From positions 143,679 to 207,678 of the forward strand of contig RXIG01000001.1 of NCBI GenBank assembly GCA_004212155.1: a DNA stretch of 64,000 nucleotides, read 5' to 3'. A program made the position numbers and the translations under genes. Numbering within the stretch: the stretch's first letter is position 1; every line of letters begins with the position of its first letter. Below the pieces are notes generated by a model. The model ran no database searches, was not told the DNA's origin, and was given only the letters and a program-made list of their open reading frames with translations. The stretch is from an archaeon. GTDB taxonomy: Archaea; Methanobacteriota_B; Thermococci; Methanofastidiosales; NM3. Of this stretch, positions 35,478 to 43,540 are shown piece after piece.

Positions 35478-36263
35478 ATGAATGAACAGATGGAGGAGCA
35501 AAATCAAAAGATCCAAGAAAGATTGGAAAATGTCAAGCACCGCATCGCCGTTGCAAGTGGCAAGGGCGGCGTGGGGAAATCGCTCGTGAGCGGTCTCCTT
35601 GCCAGTTATCTAGCGAAGAAGGGATATTCCGTCGGCCTGCTCGATGCAGACATCACAGGACCCAGCATACCTCGCATGTTCGGTGTTGCCGGCATTGAAG
35701 GAAAAAGCGACAAGGGAATTCTCCCCCCGTCATCCGCCAATGGCGTTAAGATCATGTCACTCAGCCTCGTCCTCAGCGATAACAGCTCGGCAGTCATATG
35801 GCGTGGACCAATGATATCCAACGCCATCCGGCAGTTCGTATCAGATATCGACTGGGGAGACCTTGATTACCTGATCGTCGATCTTCCCCCAGGGACGAGC
35901 GATGCGCCGCTTACCGTCATGCAGATCCTCAATCTCGACGGCCTCGTCGTCGTGACATCGCCCCAGCAACTCGCGTTTGAGATCGTTCGCAAGGCCATCA
36001 ACATGTCAAAAACGATGAACGTGAAGGTGCTCGGCCTTGTTGAGAACATGGCATATGCCATGTGCCCCCATTGCAACGAACGCATCAATCTGTTTGGTGA
36101 TACGGGCGGCGACATCCTGGCGAAAAAGGCTGAGGTCCCCTATTTGGGCAGCATACCTATTGACCCAAGGATCTCGACGCTTTCTGACAGTGGAGGCATC
36201 GAACAGTACGAGAACGAGGACATCGACAAGATCGTTGACAAGATCATCGAGAACGTGGATTGA
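35478..36263 (+). CDS. Mrp/NBP35-family P-loop ATPase (iron-sulfur carrier)
   Basis: A 261-residue Mrp/ApbC-type ATPase. The deviant Walker A is GKGGVGKS near residue 29; switch sequences are DADITGPSIPRMF and DYLIVDLPPGTSDAP. A C-terminal CPHCNE motif (CxxC) bridges two subunits to hold a labile 4Fe-4S cluster. It delivers clusters to target proteins. AGGAGG lies 7 bases before the ATG, so unlike many neighbours it has a leader. The promoter contains a perfect palindrome that may link it to the DtxR regulator. Confidence 0.93.
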   Translation: MNEQMEEQNQKIQERLENVKHRIAVASGKGGVGKSLVSGLLASYLAKKGYSVGLLDADITGPSIPRMFGVAGIEGKSDKGILPPSSANGVKIMSLSLVLSDNSSAVIWRGPMISNAIRQFVSDIDWGDLDYLIVDLPPGTSDAPLTVMQILNLDGLVVVTSPQQLAFEIVRKAINMSKTMNVKVLGLVENMAYAMCPHCNERINLFGDTGGDILAKKAEVPYLGSIPIDPRISTLSDSGGIEQYENEDIDKIVDKIIENVD

Positions 36264-36300
36264 TACGTTCTCCTCTTTTTTATTATATGGGGCTCCTGAT

Positions 36301-37161
36301 ATGCAGATCGTGCCACGCTGTTTTGGATGTTTCATTCGACAGGCCGAGTCGGTATGCGACGTGTGTGGCGTCACGGGCAGACAACGCAGTTTGGTACTAC
36401 GCTCGGTCTGTGAGGTACTTTCCAAAGCTCCCCTTGACGTGCCTCCTCCTGTCGTTTCCGATGATGTGTATGGATGTATCCGCAATGAATTGGGCATCGA
36501 CGACCCCTATGCGGATCTCAAGCATGAGTACAACGAACAGGCGCTAGCGCATTATCCTGCGTGCAGGGAACTCATAGAATCATCCGACCAACCGCTGCGC
36601 ACCGCGCTCCAGCTTGCGATCGTAGGCAACGTGGTCGACTTCGGGTGCGACACTGCCTTTGACCTCGACGCTTCGATCGGGGCCGTCCGTGAGCTCCCCC
36701 TCTCCGACCGTCTTGTCGATACGCTCGATGCTGCGTTGCGGAAAGCCTCGTCCCTCGTCTACCTTACCGACAACTGTGGGGAGATCGTGTTCGACCGGCT
36801 CGCGCTCGAGCTTATCATCGACCGGTATGGGCCAAAGACCATCGATGTTGTTGTCAAAGGAGGGCCATGGATCAACGATGTCACCGCAGACGATGTTGCA
36901 TCGGTAGGCATATCCTCGCTTCCTTCCGTCAATATCGTCGAGGTGAGCAACGGCGATGAGGGCACGGGCATGGCACGGCATTCGTCTGCGTTTCATGATT
37001 TCATCGCCGGCCACGAAGTGTGTATCAGCAAGGGCCAGGCGAACTGGGAGCTCTTGTCCGAAAAGAGCAACATCTTCTTTTTTTTCATGGCAAAATGCCC
37101 GGAGATCGCTTCTTCATGCAATGCCGAGCTCGGTGAGCCAATTGCCTACCTCTCGAAATAG
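36301..37161 (+). CDS. DUF89/ARMT1-like metal-dependent phosphatase
   Basis: A 286-residue protein of the DUF89 family. The N-terminus has CFGCFIRQAESVCDVCG, with Cys pairs of the archaeal subgroup. The catalytic core shows LTDNCGEIVFDRL, VVKGGPWINDVTADD and ISKGQANWELL, which carry the metal-binding Asp/Asn and phosphate-binding Lys of the family. Members act on phospho-metabolites or damaged sugar phosphates. The ATG at 36301 is preferred to the longer frame from 36037, which lies antisense-free but inside the Mrp gene. It starts 37 bases after Mrp. Confidence 0.85.
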   Translation: MQIVPRCFGCFIRQAESVCDVCGVTGRQRSLVLRSVCEVLSKAPLDVPPPVVSDDVYGCIRNELGIDDPYADLKHEYNEQALAHYPACRELIESSDQPLRTALQLAIVGNVVDFGCDTAFDLDASIGAVRELPLSDRLVDTLDAALRKASSLVYLTDNCGEIVFDRLALELIIDRYGPKTIDVVVKGGPWINDVTADDVASVGISSLPSVNIVEVSNGDEGTGMARHSSAFHDFIAGHEVCISKGQANWELLSEKSNIFFFFMAKCPEIASSCNAELGEPIAYLSK

Positions 37162-37431
37162 ATGGCACCGTCTCGCATGGCCCTGTCTACATTCGAATGC
37201 GCAACGGGCATGGTGACACAATCGACTTCGTCGATACACGTATGAAAAAGCATCAGTGCTACCGAGTTCATGTGCCAGTTAGTCTATCGTTGAACGGCAT
37301 ATGATACCGGATTTCGACGGCGATGGTATATGAAGTTCCAGTGGAAACAAAGGGGTATAAATAGGTTTTAAAAGGCATGGGTATTGGCTTCGCATATCCC
37401 TTTTTTCCTTTCGACGATAGATGATGCCGTC

Positions 37432-38256
37432 CTATCGCTGGCTCGTGCTATCGTTGTATCGACGCATGAACCAATCGATGCCAAAGTCGACAAGTCCTCG
37501 TTGTTCGAGCAGGTACGACTCAGCGTTTCCCACCTTCCCAGTGATGCCTCGGCCTTGTTCCAAGAAATCGGAGAGTATCGAGGGAAAGAGGTCTGAATTG
37601 TCATCATAGTCCTCGTACTCCTTCCATATGCGCTCCCCGTGCTCGAGGACCGGACTGCCACGAGGGATGACCTTCTTCTCGAAGGGCGCACGTGCCTCAG
37701 CCAGATGGAGTATGGTGTTGCGTAGCGTGCCTATGAGCAGGCTGTATCCTCCCTCATCGCACATCTTTGAGAGCGGTGACCCCTCCCCGAAACTGTATGA
37801 AAGCGGATGCCCCTCCATGAGGCGCTCGGCCAAGAGCCCCACGGCTACGAACGAATCCGTCGGATGGTATGAGCGCACTGCGCCGGGCCATGCGCGAAAC
37901 GTCTCGGCGACCTTCCCCATGGCGCGCGTGGGAGTAACGTCGGGGCGATAGGGCGGCGTGTGGTCGCGGATGGGCTGCCACCATGATGGCGGTACGGGGG
38001 GATTTTGCCATCTCGATGGTTCGGAGTAGTCCCCCGACATGGAGGGCATGACGATCGTGCCTTCATTCCCCACCGCCTCGAGCAGGGCTTCGATGACGGC
38101 GACAGGTCCCCCGGCGACCCATCCAATGGTCGAAAGCGACGTGTGGACAAGGAGTACCATCCCCTTCCTTACACCAAGAGCAACGAGGTCGTTTACCATC
38201 CTTTCCCGCGTGATGGGCGCATCCGGAAAGCGGTCGATGACGTCCCGCTCGCTCAT
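37432..38256 (-). CDS. AAC(3)-family acetyltransferase (aminoglycoside 3-N-acetyltransferase-like)
   Basis: A 274-residue protein of the antibiotic_NAT (AAC(3)) fold. Segments include LVALGVRKGMVLLVHTSLS, VAGGPVAVIEALLEAVG, TIVMPSMSGDYSEP, YRPDVTPTRAMGKVAETF and a C-terminal GITGKVGNAESYLLEQRGLVDFGIDWF. It would use acetyl-CoA to modify an amino group. Archaeal and many bacterial homologues are not resistance enzymes, and the natural substrate is unknown. It starts 1 base after the stop of the upstream membrane-protein gene, so the two are co-transcribed. Confidence 0.82.
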   Translation of the reverse strand: MSERDVIDRFPDAPITRERMVNDLVALGVRKGMVLLVHTSLSTIGWVAGGPVAVIEALLEAVGNEGTIVMPSMSGDYSEPSRWQNPPVPPSWWQPIRDHTPPYRPDVTPTRAMGKVAETFRAWPGAVRSYHPTDSFVAVGLLAERLMEGHPLSYSFGEGSPLSKMCDEGGYSLLIGTLRNTILHLAEARAPFEKKVIPRGSPVLEHGERIWKEYEDYDDNSDLFPSILSDFLEQGRGITGKVGNAESYLLEQRGLVDFGIDWFMRRYNDSTSQR

Positions 38257-38257
38257 C

Positions 38258-39787
38258 TCAACCATTCTCCCCCGATTCCAGTTGCTCCAGGAGCGACTTG
38301 AGCTCATCGAGCAGGGCTTCGACCTCGTCTATCTTCTGGCGTATCTGTTCTATGGCCTCGTCACCTGGTGGCGTTGGTGGGGGAGGTTCCCCTCCCTTGA
38401 AGAATTCCCTGACCTGCCGGTCGGTATCAAAGGCGATGACTTCGCTCGTCTTGGCGTTGACGACGCACTGCTTTGTCACTCCGGCAGAATCGGCGTGAAC
38501 GACCGAGACGAGCCAGTAGAGCGTCCCTTCCTTGATGATGGGCCTCGGTTCCGATATGAAAAACGAGTCCCAGTCAAAGTTGGGAAATGTCTTTTTCACA
38601 TAGTCGACCGAGTAACGGGGGCCGGTGAGGCTGTCGCCCGAGATGCTATATGTGTAGATGTCCCCTGTCATGGCGTCCTGGAAGAAGATCTTGTAGAGTC
38701 CGTAGCTCTTCCCCCTGGGCTCCACAGCGGTCATCCACACGAGACCCTCGTCCGTGTCGAGCATGAACGGCTGCTGATTGCCTCCGCTGTAGACGTCCTG
38801 TATCTCGAGCATCTCCTCGTGGTAGACCCACATGTTGAGCAGGCCGTTTTTCGTGTTGACGACCTCTACTTGCTTACGGGCGAGCGATTCGGGATATACT
38901 CTGTTACCCCACGGTTGCTCTGCAGCCTCTTCGGGAGAATAGTGTGTGACGTTTCCATCAAAGTCGATCGTGTAGACGCCACCGAAGTAGGGATAACGTC
39001 CGATGAGCTTGAACTTGTACTTGATGACCGACACGATGACGAGGTCGTCCTGATAATAGACATCGGCGATGTCGCAGAACATGTCTTCCTTGTATATCCT
39101 CCATGAGATGTTGTCGGTGATGCCTATGTCCTCGCCAACATCCATTTCCTCCATCGTGGCGGTGGTCTCCTTGGCGCTCGTGTCGGCGGCCACGGAGATG
39201 ACGCCTTGGGGTTTCTTCGTGTAGTAGAGGAGCGCTCCCTCGGGGACGATTGGGAACTTCCAGTAGAGGCGCCCCTGTTCCTTGACGAGATCGCCGTCGC
39301 CAAGCGTGTACTGTGGATCGGCGAACACATCAAGCGAGTAGCGCTGCGCTATGGAGAGCGGCAGGAATCGAATGGTCTCAGTCTCCGGCATCGCATCGAT
39401 GTCGATGTAGTTGGTGTTCTCATACAATGAGCGGTCCATGTAGTATCCGCTATACATATACAGTGGTATAATGCAGACGACAGCTACGATGCCGATGATC
39501 ATGACAAGCGACAGGTAGGTCTGGTAACGCTTGAATCGGGTCGTGTCCTTGTATTGCCATTCCAGCGCGCGTGCCTTGATGATGGTATAGACGATAAAGA
39601 GCACGACTATGATGACGATGAGAAAGAGGGTGAGGGGAGATTTGTAGAATGCCATCACGAGCCCGTGAAACCACGGCCGCACATAGTAGGCGAGCATCGC
39701 CACTATGGCTATAATTGCAATGGGGATCCAATTCCCCGCAGAAACGTCTAATCGTTGCATGAGTGCCTTGAGGGGATTTTCTCGCAT
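38258..39787 (-). CDS. Large membrane-anchored protein with extracytoplasmic domain, unknown
   Basis: A 509-residue protein: three hydrophobic helices in the first 120 residues (about 20-37, 50-68, 93-113), then a long Tyr/Asp/Trp-rich domain with repeated short strand patterns such as YFGGVYTIDFDGNVTHY and GLYKIFFQDAMTGDIYTYSI. These look like beta-propeller or PepSY-like sheets. A Pro-rich linker and a C-terminal coiled coil (about 475-505, heptads of Leu/Ile/Glu) follow. I do not recognise the family. It is the first gene of a pair with the AAC(3)-like enzyme. Confidence 0.65.
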   Translation of the reverse strand: MRENPLKALMQRLDVSAGNWIPIAIIAIVAMLAYYVRPWFHGLVMAFYKSPLTLFLIVIIVVLFIVYTIIKARALEWQYKDTTRFKRYQTYLSLVMIIGIVAVVCIIPLYMYSGYYMDRSLYENTNYIDIDAMPETETIRFLPLSIAQRYSLDVFADPQYTLGDGDLVKEQGRLYWKFPIVPEGALLYYTKKPQGVISVAADTSAKETTATMEEMDVGEDIGITDNISWRIYKEDMFCDIADVYYQDDLVIVSVIKYKFKLIGRYPYFGGVYTIDFDGNVTHYSPEEAAEQPWGNRVYPESLARKQVEVVNTKNGLLNMWVYHEEMLEIQDVYSGGNQQPFMLDTDEGLVWMTAVEPRGKSYGLYKIFFQDAMTGDIYTYSISGDSLTGPRYSVDYVKKTFPNFDWDSFFISEPRPIIKEGTLYWLVSVVHADSAGVTKQCVVNAKTSEVIAFDTDRQVREFFKGGEPPPPTPPGDEAIEQIRQKIDEVEALLDELKSLLEQLESGENG

Positions 39788-39880
39788 CGCTACCGATTTT
39801 CATCACATCTTTAAAAAATGCTCGTCAGTCCTCCTTAAAAACAATTAAATATGGGGCACATCATTGAAGGAGATGATATC

Positions 39881-40840
39881 ATGCTGGTCGAGCTTGTCCT
39901 CATAGCCATCGGTTTCATCCTCCTCGTCAAGGGTGCAGACTATCTCATCAAGGGGGCATCGTTTGTCGCCCGTTCCTTTGGCGTGTCATACTTCGTCATA
40001 GGGCTCACCATCGTGGCGTTTGGCACGTCGATGCCCGAGTTCGTCGTCAACGTCATATCCGCGATCGCGGGAACGACCGACATCGCCGTGGGAAACATCC
40101 TTGGCAGCAACATGGCAAACCTTCTCCTCATCGTCGGCCTCACATCGCTTGTACTGCCCATGGAGATCAATTACTTTGCAAAGAAGCGCGACATCCCCTT
40201 TGCGCTCCTTTCTGCCGTGCTCCTCTTTGTCCTGGCAGGCACATCGTACTTCTTCGACAGGTGCGACCTCTGCATCGGGCGCATCGAGGGCATCGTGTTG
40301 TTGTCGGCGTTTGTCATATTCCTCGTCGGCGTGCTGGCGCGGAGCAGGGAGGGGGTCATCGATGAGGTAGAGGTGGATGAATACATCACTAACAAGAAGG
40401 CAGCGCTCTACCTCGCTGCAGGACTCGTCGGTCTTTACTATGGGGGAGTGTTCATAGTGGAAAACGCGGTATCTCTTGCCACACAGTACGGCCTTTCGGA
40501 AATACTCATCAGCTCGACCATCGTGGCGTTTGGCACATCGCTTCCTGAGCTTGCCACATCGCTTGTGGCGGCGTATAAGCGCAACACCGACATCGCCATA
40601 GGCAACGTGGTCGGGTCGAACATCTTCAACATCCTCTGGGTGCTCGGATTCACGAGCGTTATCACGCCCATACACCTTGACACGTCGCTTTTCGTGGACA
40701 TGGGCCTTGTCATCATCGCGACGTCGGTGCTTTTAGTCATGTCACACGTTGGGCGCGTGGAGTCGATCGACAGGCCCCAGGGGCTCATTCTCATCGTGTT
40801 CTACCTGCTCTACGTGGCGATGCTGATAGCGCGTGGATGA
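39881..40840 (+). CDS. Calcium/sodium antiporter, CaCA superfamily
   Basis: A 319-residue exchanger with two inverted halves. The alpha-1 repeat reads GLTIVAFGTSMPEFVVNVISAI and NILGSNMANLLLIVG; the alpha-2 repeat reads SSTIVAFGTSLPELATSLVAA and NVVGSNIFNILWVLG. The acidic residues in the PE motifs bind the cation, as in archaeal NCX_Mj. A roughly 80-residue loop with several charged residues joins the halves. GGAG lies 9 bases before the ATG at 39881; an earlier in-frame ATG at 39851 falls at the TATA box. The cation is Ca2+ by family. Confidence 0.93.
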   Translation: MLVELVLIAIGFILLVKGADYLIKGASFVARSFGVSYFVIGLTIVAFGTSMPEFVVNVISAIAGTTDIAVGNILGSNMANLLLIVGLTSLVLPMEINYFAKKRDIPFALLSAVLLFVLAGTSYFFDRCDLCIGRIEGIVLLSAFVIFLVGVLARSREGVIDEVEVDEYITNKKAALYLAAGLVGLYYGGVFIVENAVSLATQYGLSEILISSTIVAFGTSLPELATSLVAAYKRNTDIAIGNVVGSNIFNILWVLGFTSVITPIHLDTSLFVDMGLVIIATSVLLVMSHVGRVESIDRPQGLILIVFYLLYVAMLIARG

Positions 40841-40865
40841 AAAGAAAAGTGGATCCCTTAGGGGA

Positions 40866-42632
40866 TCACTTGTAGTAGCGCTTGTAGAACTTCTCTATCG
40901 TCTTCTTGTCAGGCAGGGAGATGTTGTTCCAGTACTCGATAATCGGCCTGAGGTCGTCTTCGCCCTCCTGGCCGGCAAAGAGCGACCTGAGGAACGTTGT
41001 GCGCTCCTCTATGTCCTGTTTAGCGAAGTCGATGAGCTCGGATGCCGTATAGTGGTTGAGCAGATTGAATCTGGTCGTATAGCCCTCGAGTCCGTGCTTT
41101 TCCTCGATCTCCTCGGGGTGCGGCACGAGATAGCCGAAAAGCGGCGTCCTGACCCACTCCTCGATGGCATTGTTGTCTACGAGGTCAAGCAGCAGCTTCG
41201 TGTCGCCAACGCGTATCTTCTCCCCCATCGGATTGCCGTTTTCATCGTAGCGCGTGTTGCCGGCAAGGTCGTTGCGCCCCATGTAGCCCGAGTTCATGAT
41301 GAAGAAGACGAGATTGCCGCCGAGTGAGAGGTCGAGGTCCTCGTAGACCTTCCATTTGAGCAGCGCCTGCTGTGACTGCTCGCGCGCCATGAAGTCGGTG
41401 GCCGCATACGAGCGGACCTTCGACCCGGCCTTCTTGCCGGAGACAGCGGATGTGATGATCGATTCGCAGGCGCTGTCGAGCGCCACTGCCATGCGGGGAT
41501 CGATGACCCTGAAGAGCGGCTCCATCGTGTTGAATCGCTTGAAGACGAGCGCCTCTCGCTTGAGCGTCTTCTTCTTCGTGTTCCACTCAGGGTTGAGCGC
41601 GGAGAAGTCGAAGATGAACCTGCCGTTTCGCGTGCCGGACCGTTCATACTCGTTGGTGAGTAGCGAGCCGGCCTTCTTGCCCTCCTCGACGCGAGGCACC
41701 TTTATCGTATAGGGGCCCTCCTCGATCTCGGTATAGTATACGTTCTCGCAGTCGATGTTCATGGCGATGACGTAGCTCTCATGCGCACGCATGAGGCCCG
41801 CCCACTCGGGGCTGTCGGGACCAAGGCCCTCAGACTTGGCAAAGCTTGCCGCCTCGAGGCCGATGATGTCGATCATTTGTGCATTGTCGTCGTCGTAGGT
41901 GATCTTGCCAAGGAGCGCGTCGTCCTGCTCAAGCTCGGGCCCGACGGAAAGCGTTGTCTTCCCCGTGCCGCTAAGCCCCTTGATGATGCGGTGCTGGGTG
42001 CAGCCGCCGTGGTATGAAATGAGGCCGTCTGACTCGCCCCTGTTCCATACGAGCGTGAGGTTTGGTTTCTTGTAGGCACCCCCGAAGTAGTCCACCTTCA
42101 GTGAGAGGACCTTTCGTATGTCCTTGTCAATCCCTGTGAGGTCGTAGAGAGTGAGCGGCACGCTGGGGTCGTACTCAGGCCATACCTCTCTGATGCGCTC
42201 CACGTACTCCGAAGGAAGTTCCTCGGGTATGATGTAGTTGAAGCATGACAGCTTGGTCTTACCGTCATGGGGGTAGACCATGTGCTTGCCGATCCACGGG
42301 ATGTAGGCGGACTGGGTGCAGTCGATGCTTGTCGTGATCTGTATGCCGGTCTTGTAGGGGTCCTCTCCCTGGATCGCGTCCTGCACGATCACGTCGGTCT
42401 TCTCGAGGTATTCCATGGCGACCCTGTAGACGACCTGGCCCACGTCTTTGGGGAACGAGTTCTGGCCATAGCCCAGCTTGTACCCCTCGGGCACCATGTA
42501 AAACGCCCGGTCGGGACGCCGGCCCGGTTGCGAGGAGGCAAAGAGGTATTGGCCGTCCTTTGTCTTGACATAGTATGGTGACAACGTATCTACGAAGTAT
42601 GCATCATCTGGATTTCGTATTACTTCTCTCAT
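40866..42632 (-). CDS. pckA: Phosphoenolpyruvate carboxykinase, ATP-type family
   Basis: A 588-residue protein. The kinase P-loop GLSGTGKTTLSVGPE is that of the ATP-dependent (PckA) family rather than the GTP enzyme. Other matches are ITYDDDNAQMIDIIGLEA near residue 240 and DYFGGAYKKP, which positions substrate and metal. It converts oxaloacetate to PEP in gluconeogenesis, or the reverse. It is longer than the usual 530-540 residues and diverges in the second half. GGAGAG precedes the ATG at 42632, which is chosen over the GTG/ATG further up. Assigned by family; nucleotide preference not proven. Confidence 0.82.
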   Translation of the reverse strand: MREVIRNPDDAYFVDTLSPYYVKTKDGQYLFASSQPGRRPDRAFYMVPEGYKLGYGQNSFPKDVGQVVYRVAMEYLEKTDVIVQDAIQGEDPYKTGIQITTSIDCTQSAYIPWIGKHMVYPHDGKTKLSCFNYIIPEELPSEYVERIREVWPEYDPSVPLTLYDLTGIDKDIRKVLSLKVDYFGGAYKKPNLTLVWNRGESDGLISYHGGCTQHRIIKGLSGTGKTTLSVGPELEQDDALLGKITYDDDNAQMIDIIGLEAASFAKSEGLGPDSPEWAGLMRAHESYVIAMNIDCENVYYTEIEEGPYTIKVPRVEEGKKAGSLLTNEYERSGTRNGRFIFDFSALNPEWNTKKKTLKREALVFKRFNTMEPLFRVIDPRMAVALDSACESIITSAVSGKKAGSKVRSYAATDFMAREQSQQALLKWKVYEDLDLSLGGNLVFFIMNSGYMGRNDLAGNTRYDENGNPMGEKIRVGDTKLLLDLVDNNAIEEWVRTPLFGYLVPHPEEIEEKHGLEGYTTRFNLLNHYTASELIDFAKQDIEERTTFLRSLFAGQEGEDDLRPIIEYWNNISLPDKKTIEKFYKRYYK

Positions 42633-42748
42633 AGTATCTCTCCATAATCTGTTGTGATCTGAGTATGTGGTGTGTTGCACAGGGCCTATATAAAGTTTAT
42701 AGTAAAATTGGTAACTTTTATATAGTGTTTTGTCTTAATTCGTGGGAA

Positions 42749-43540
42749 ATGGTGACTATTCGAAAATTTGATGAAGTATATTCATACATCACGACTAAAC
42801 GATTCCTTGGACGCACGCTCTTTTCCTCGAACGTGTATGCGACAGGCGACGTGGTGATCGACAGTGGCATGAACAGGGACATCTCCTATTTTCCCGAGCT
42901 TGCCGCACCGTCGTCGCTCGTCCTTACCCATGCACACATCGACCATGCGGGTAATGCCCGAGCGTTCGCCAAAACGTTTGGAGCGCCGGTGTATGCTGAC
43001 CAACGCGCCATTGCGACACTCTCGTCGCACCAGCGTCCCTCACTGCTCATACGGTGCAAGGTGGGAAGTGCCCCCCCGGTAGATGCACGCCCGCTTCCGG
43101 GGCCCATCGAGACGACCGAAGGCTTGCTCGAACCGCTTCACACGCCAGGCCATTGTGCAGACCATACGTGTTACTACCTGCCATCACGCCGCCATCTCTT
43201 CTCTGGTGACCTCGTGCTTCACGCCACGACGACATGGGTGAGCTCCGAGGTGCGCATCTGGGAGGCGATCGAGTCCTTGAAACGCATATCGAAGCTGCGC
43301 ATCGACACGCTCTTTCCGGGCCATGGCGAGCCGTTTACCGACCCACATGAGACGATCGTGTACAAGCATGCCCGGCTCGAGGCGCTTGGCCGCCACGTCC
43401 TCGACCTGTCAGAAGACGGCATGCGACCGGAGGAAATACGCGACGACGTCCTCGGGAGGGAAGGGCCCATCGCTTACCTCTCGCGCGGACGATTCTCGAA
43501 GTTAAATCTGATCAAGAGCTTCCTTGACGGCTCGCCTTGA
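42749..43540 (+). CDS. Metallo-beta-lactamase-fold hydrolase
   Basis: A 263-residue MBL-fold protein of glyoxalase-II/ hydrolase type. Metal ligands are in LTHAHIDHAGNARAF (HxHxDH), the later His in HTPGHCADHT, the Asp in HLFSGDLVLH, and the final His in FPGHGEPF. The C-terminal helix-rich part (about 180-263) with RPEEIRDDVLGREGPI resembles a small winged-helix extension. A TTATATAG box lies about 27 bases before the ATG. It converges with lysS, overlapping by 29 bases. Substrate unknown. Confidence 0.87.
   Translation: MVTIRKFDEVYSYITTKRFLGRTLFSSNVYATGDVVIDSGMNRDISYFPELAAPSSLVLTHAHIDHAGNARAFAKTFGAPVYADQRAIATLSSHQRPSLLIRCKVGSAPPVDARPLPGPIETTEGLLEPLHTPGHCADHTCYYLPSRRHLFSGDLVLHATTTWVSSEVRIWEAIESLKRISKLRIDTLFPGHGEPFTDPHETIVYKHARLEALGRHVLDLSEDGMRPEEIRDDVLGREGPIAYLSRGRFSKLNLIKSFLDGSP

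Noticed and set aside
38039..39106. Forward ORF of 355 residues over the unknown membrane protein
   Set aside because: Antisense shadow of the leftward membrane-protein and AAC(3) genes; composition is a mirror of these.
40866..42632. GTP-type PEP carboxykinase
   Set aside because: The P-loop is that of the ATP family, not the FPSACGKTN type.
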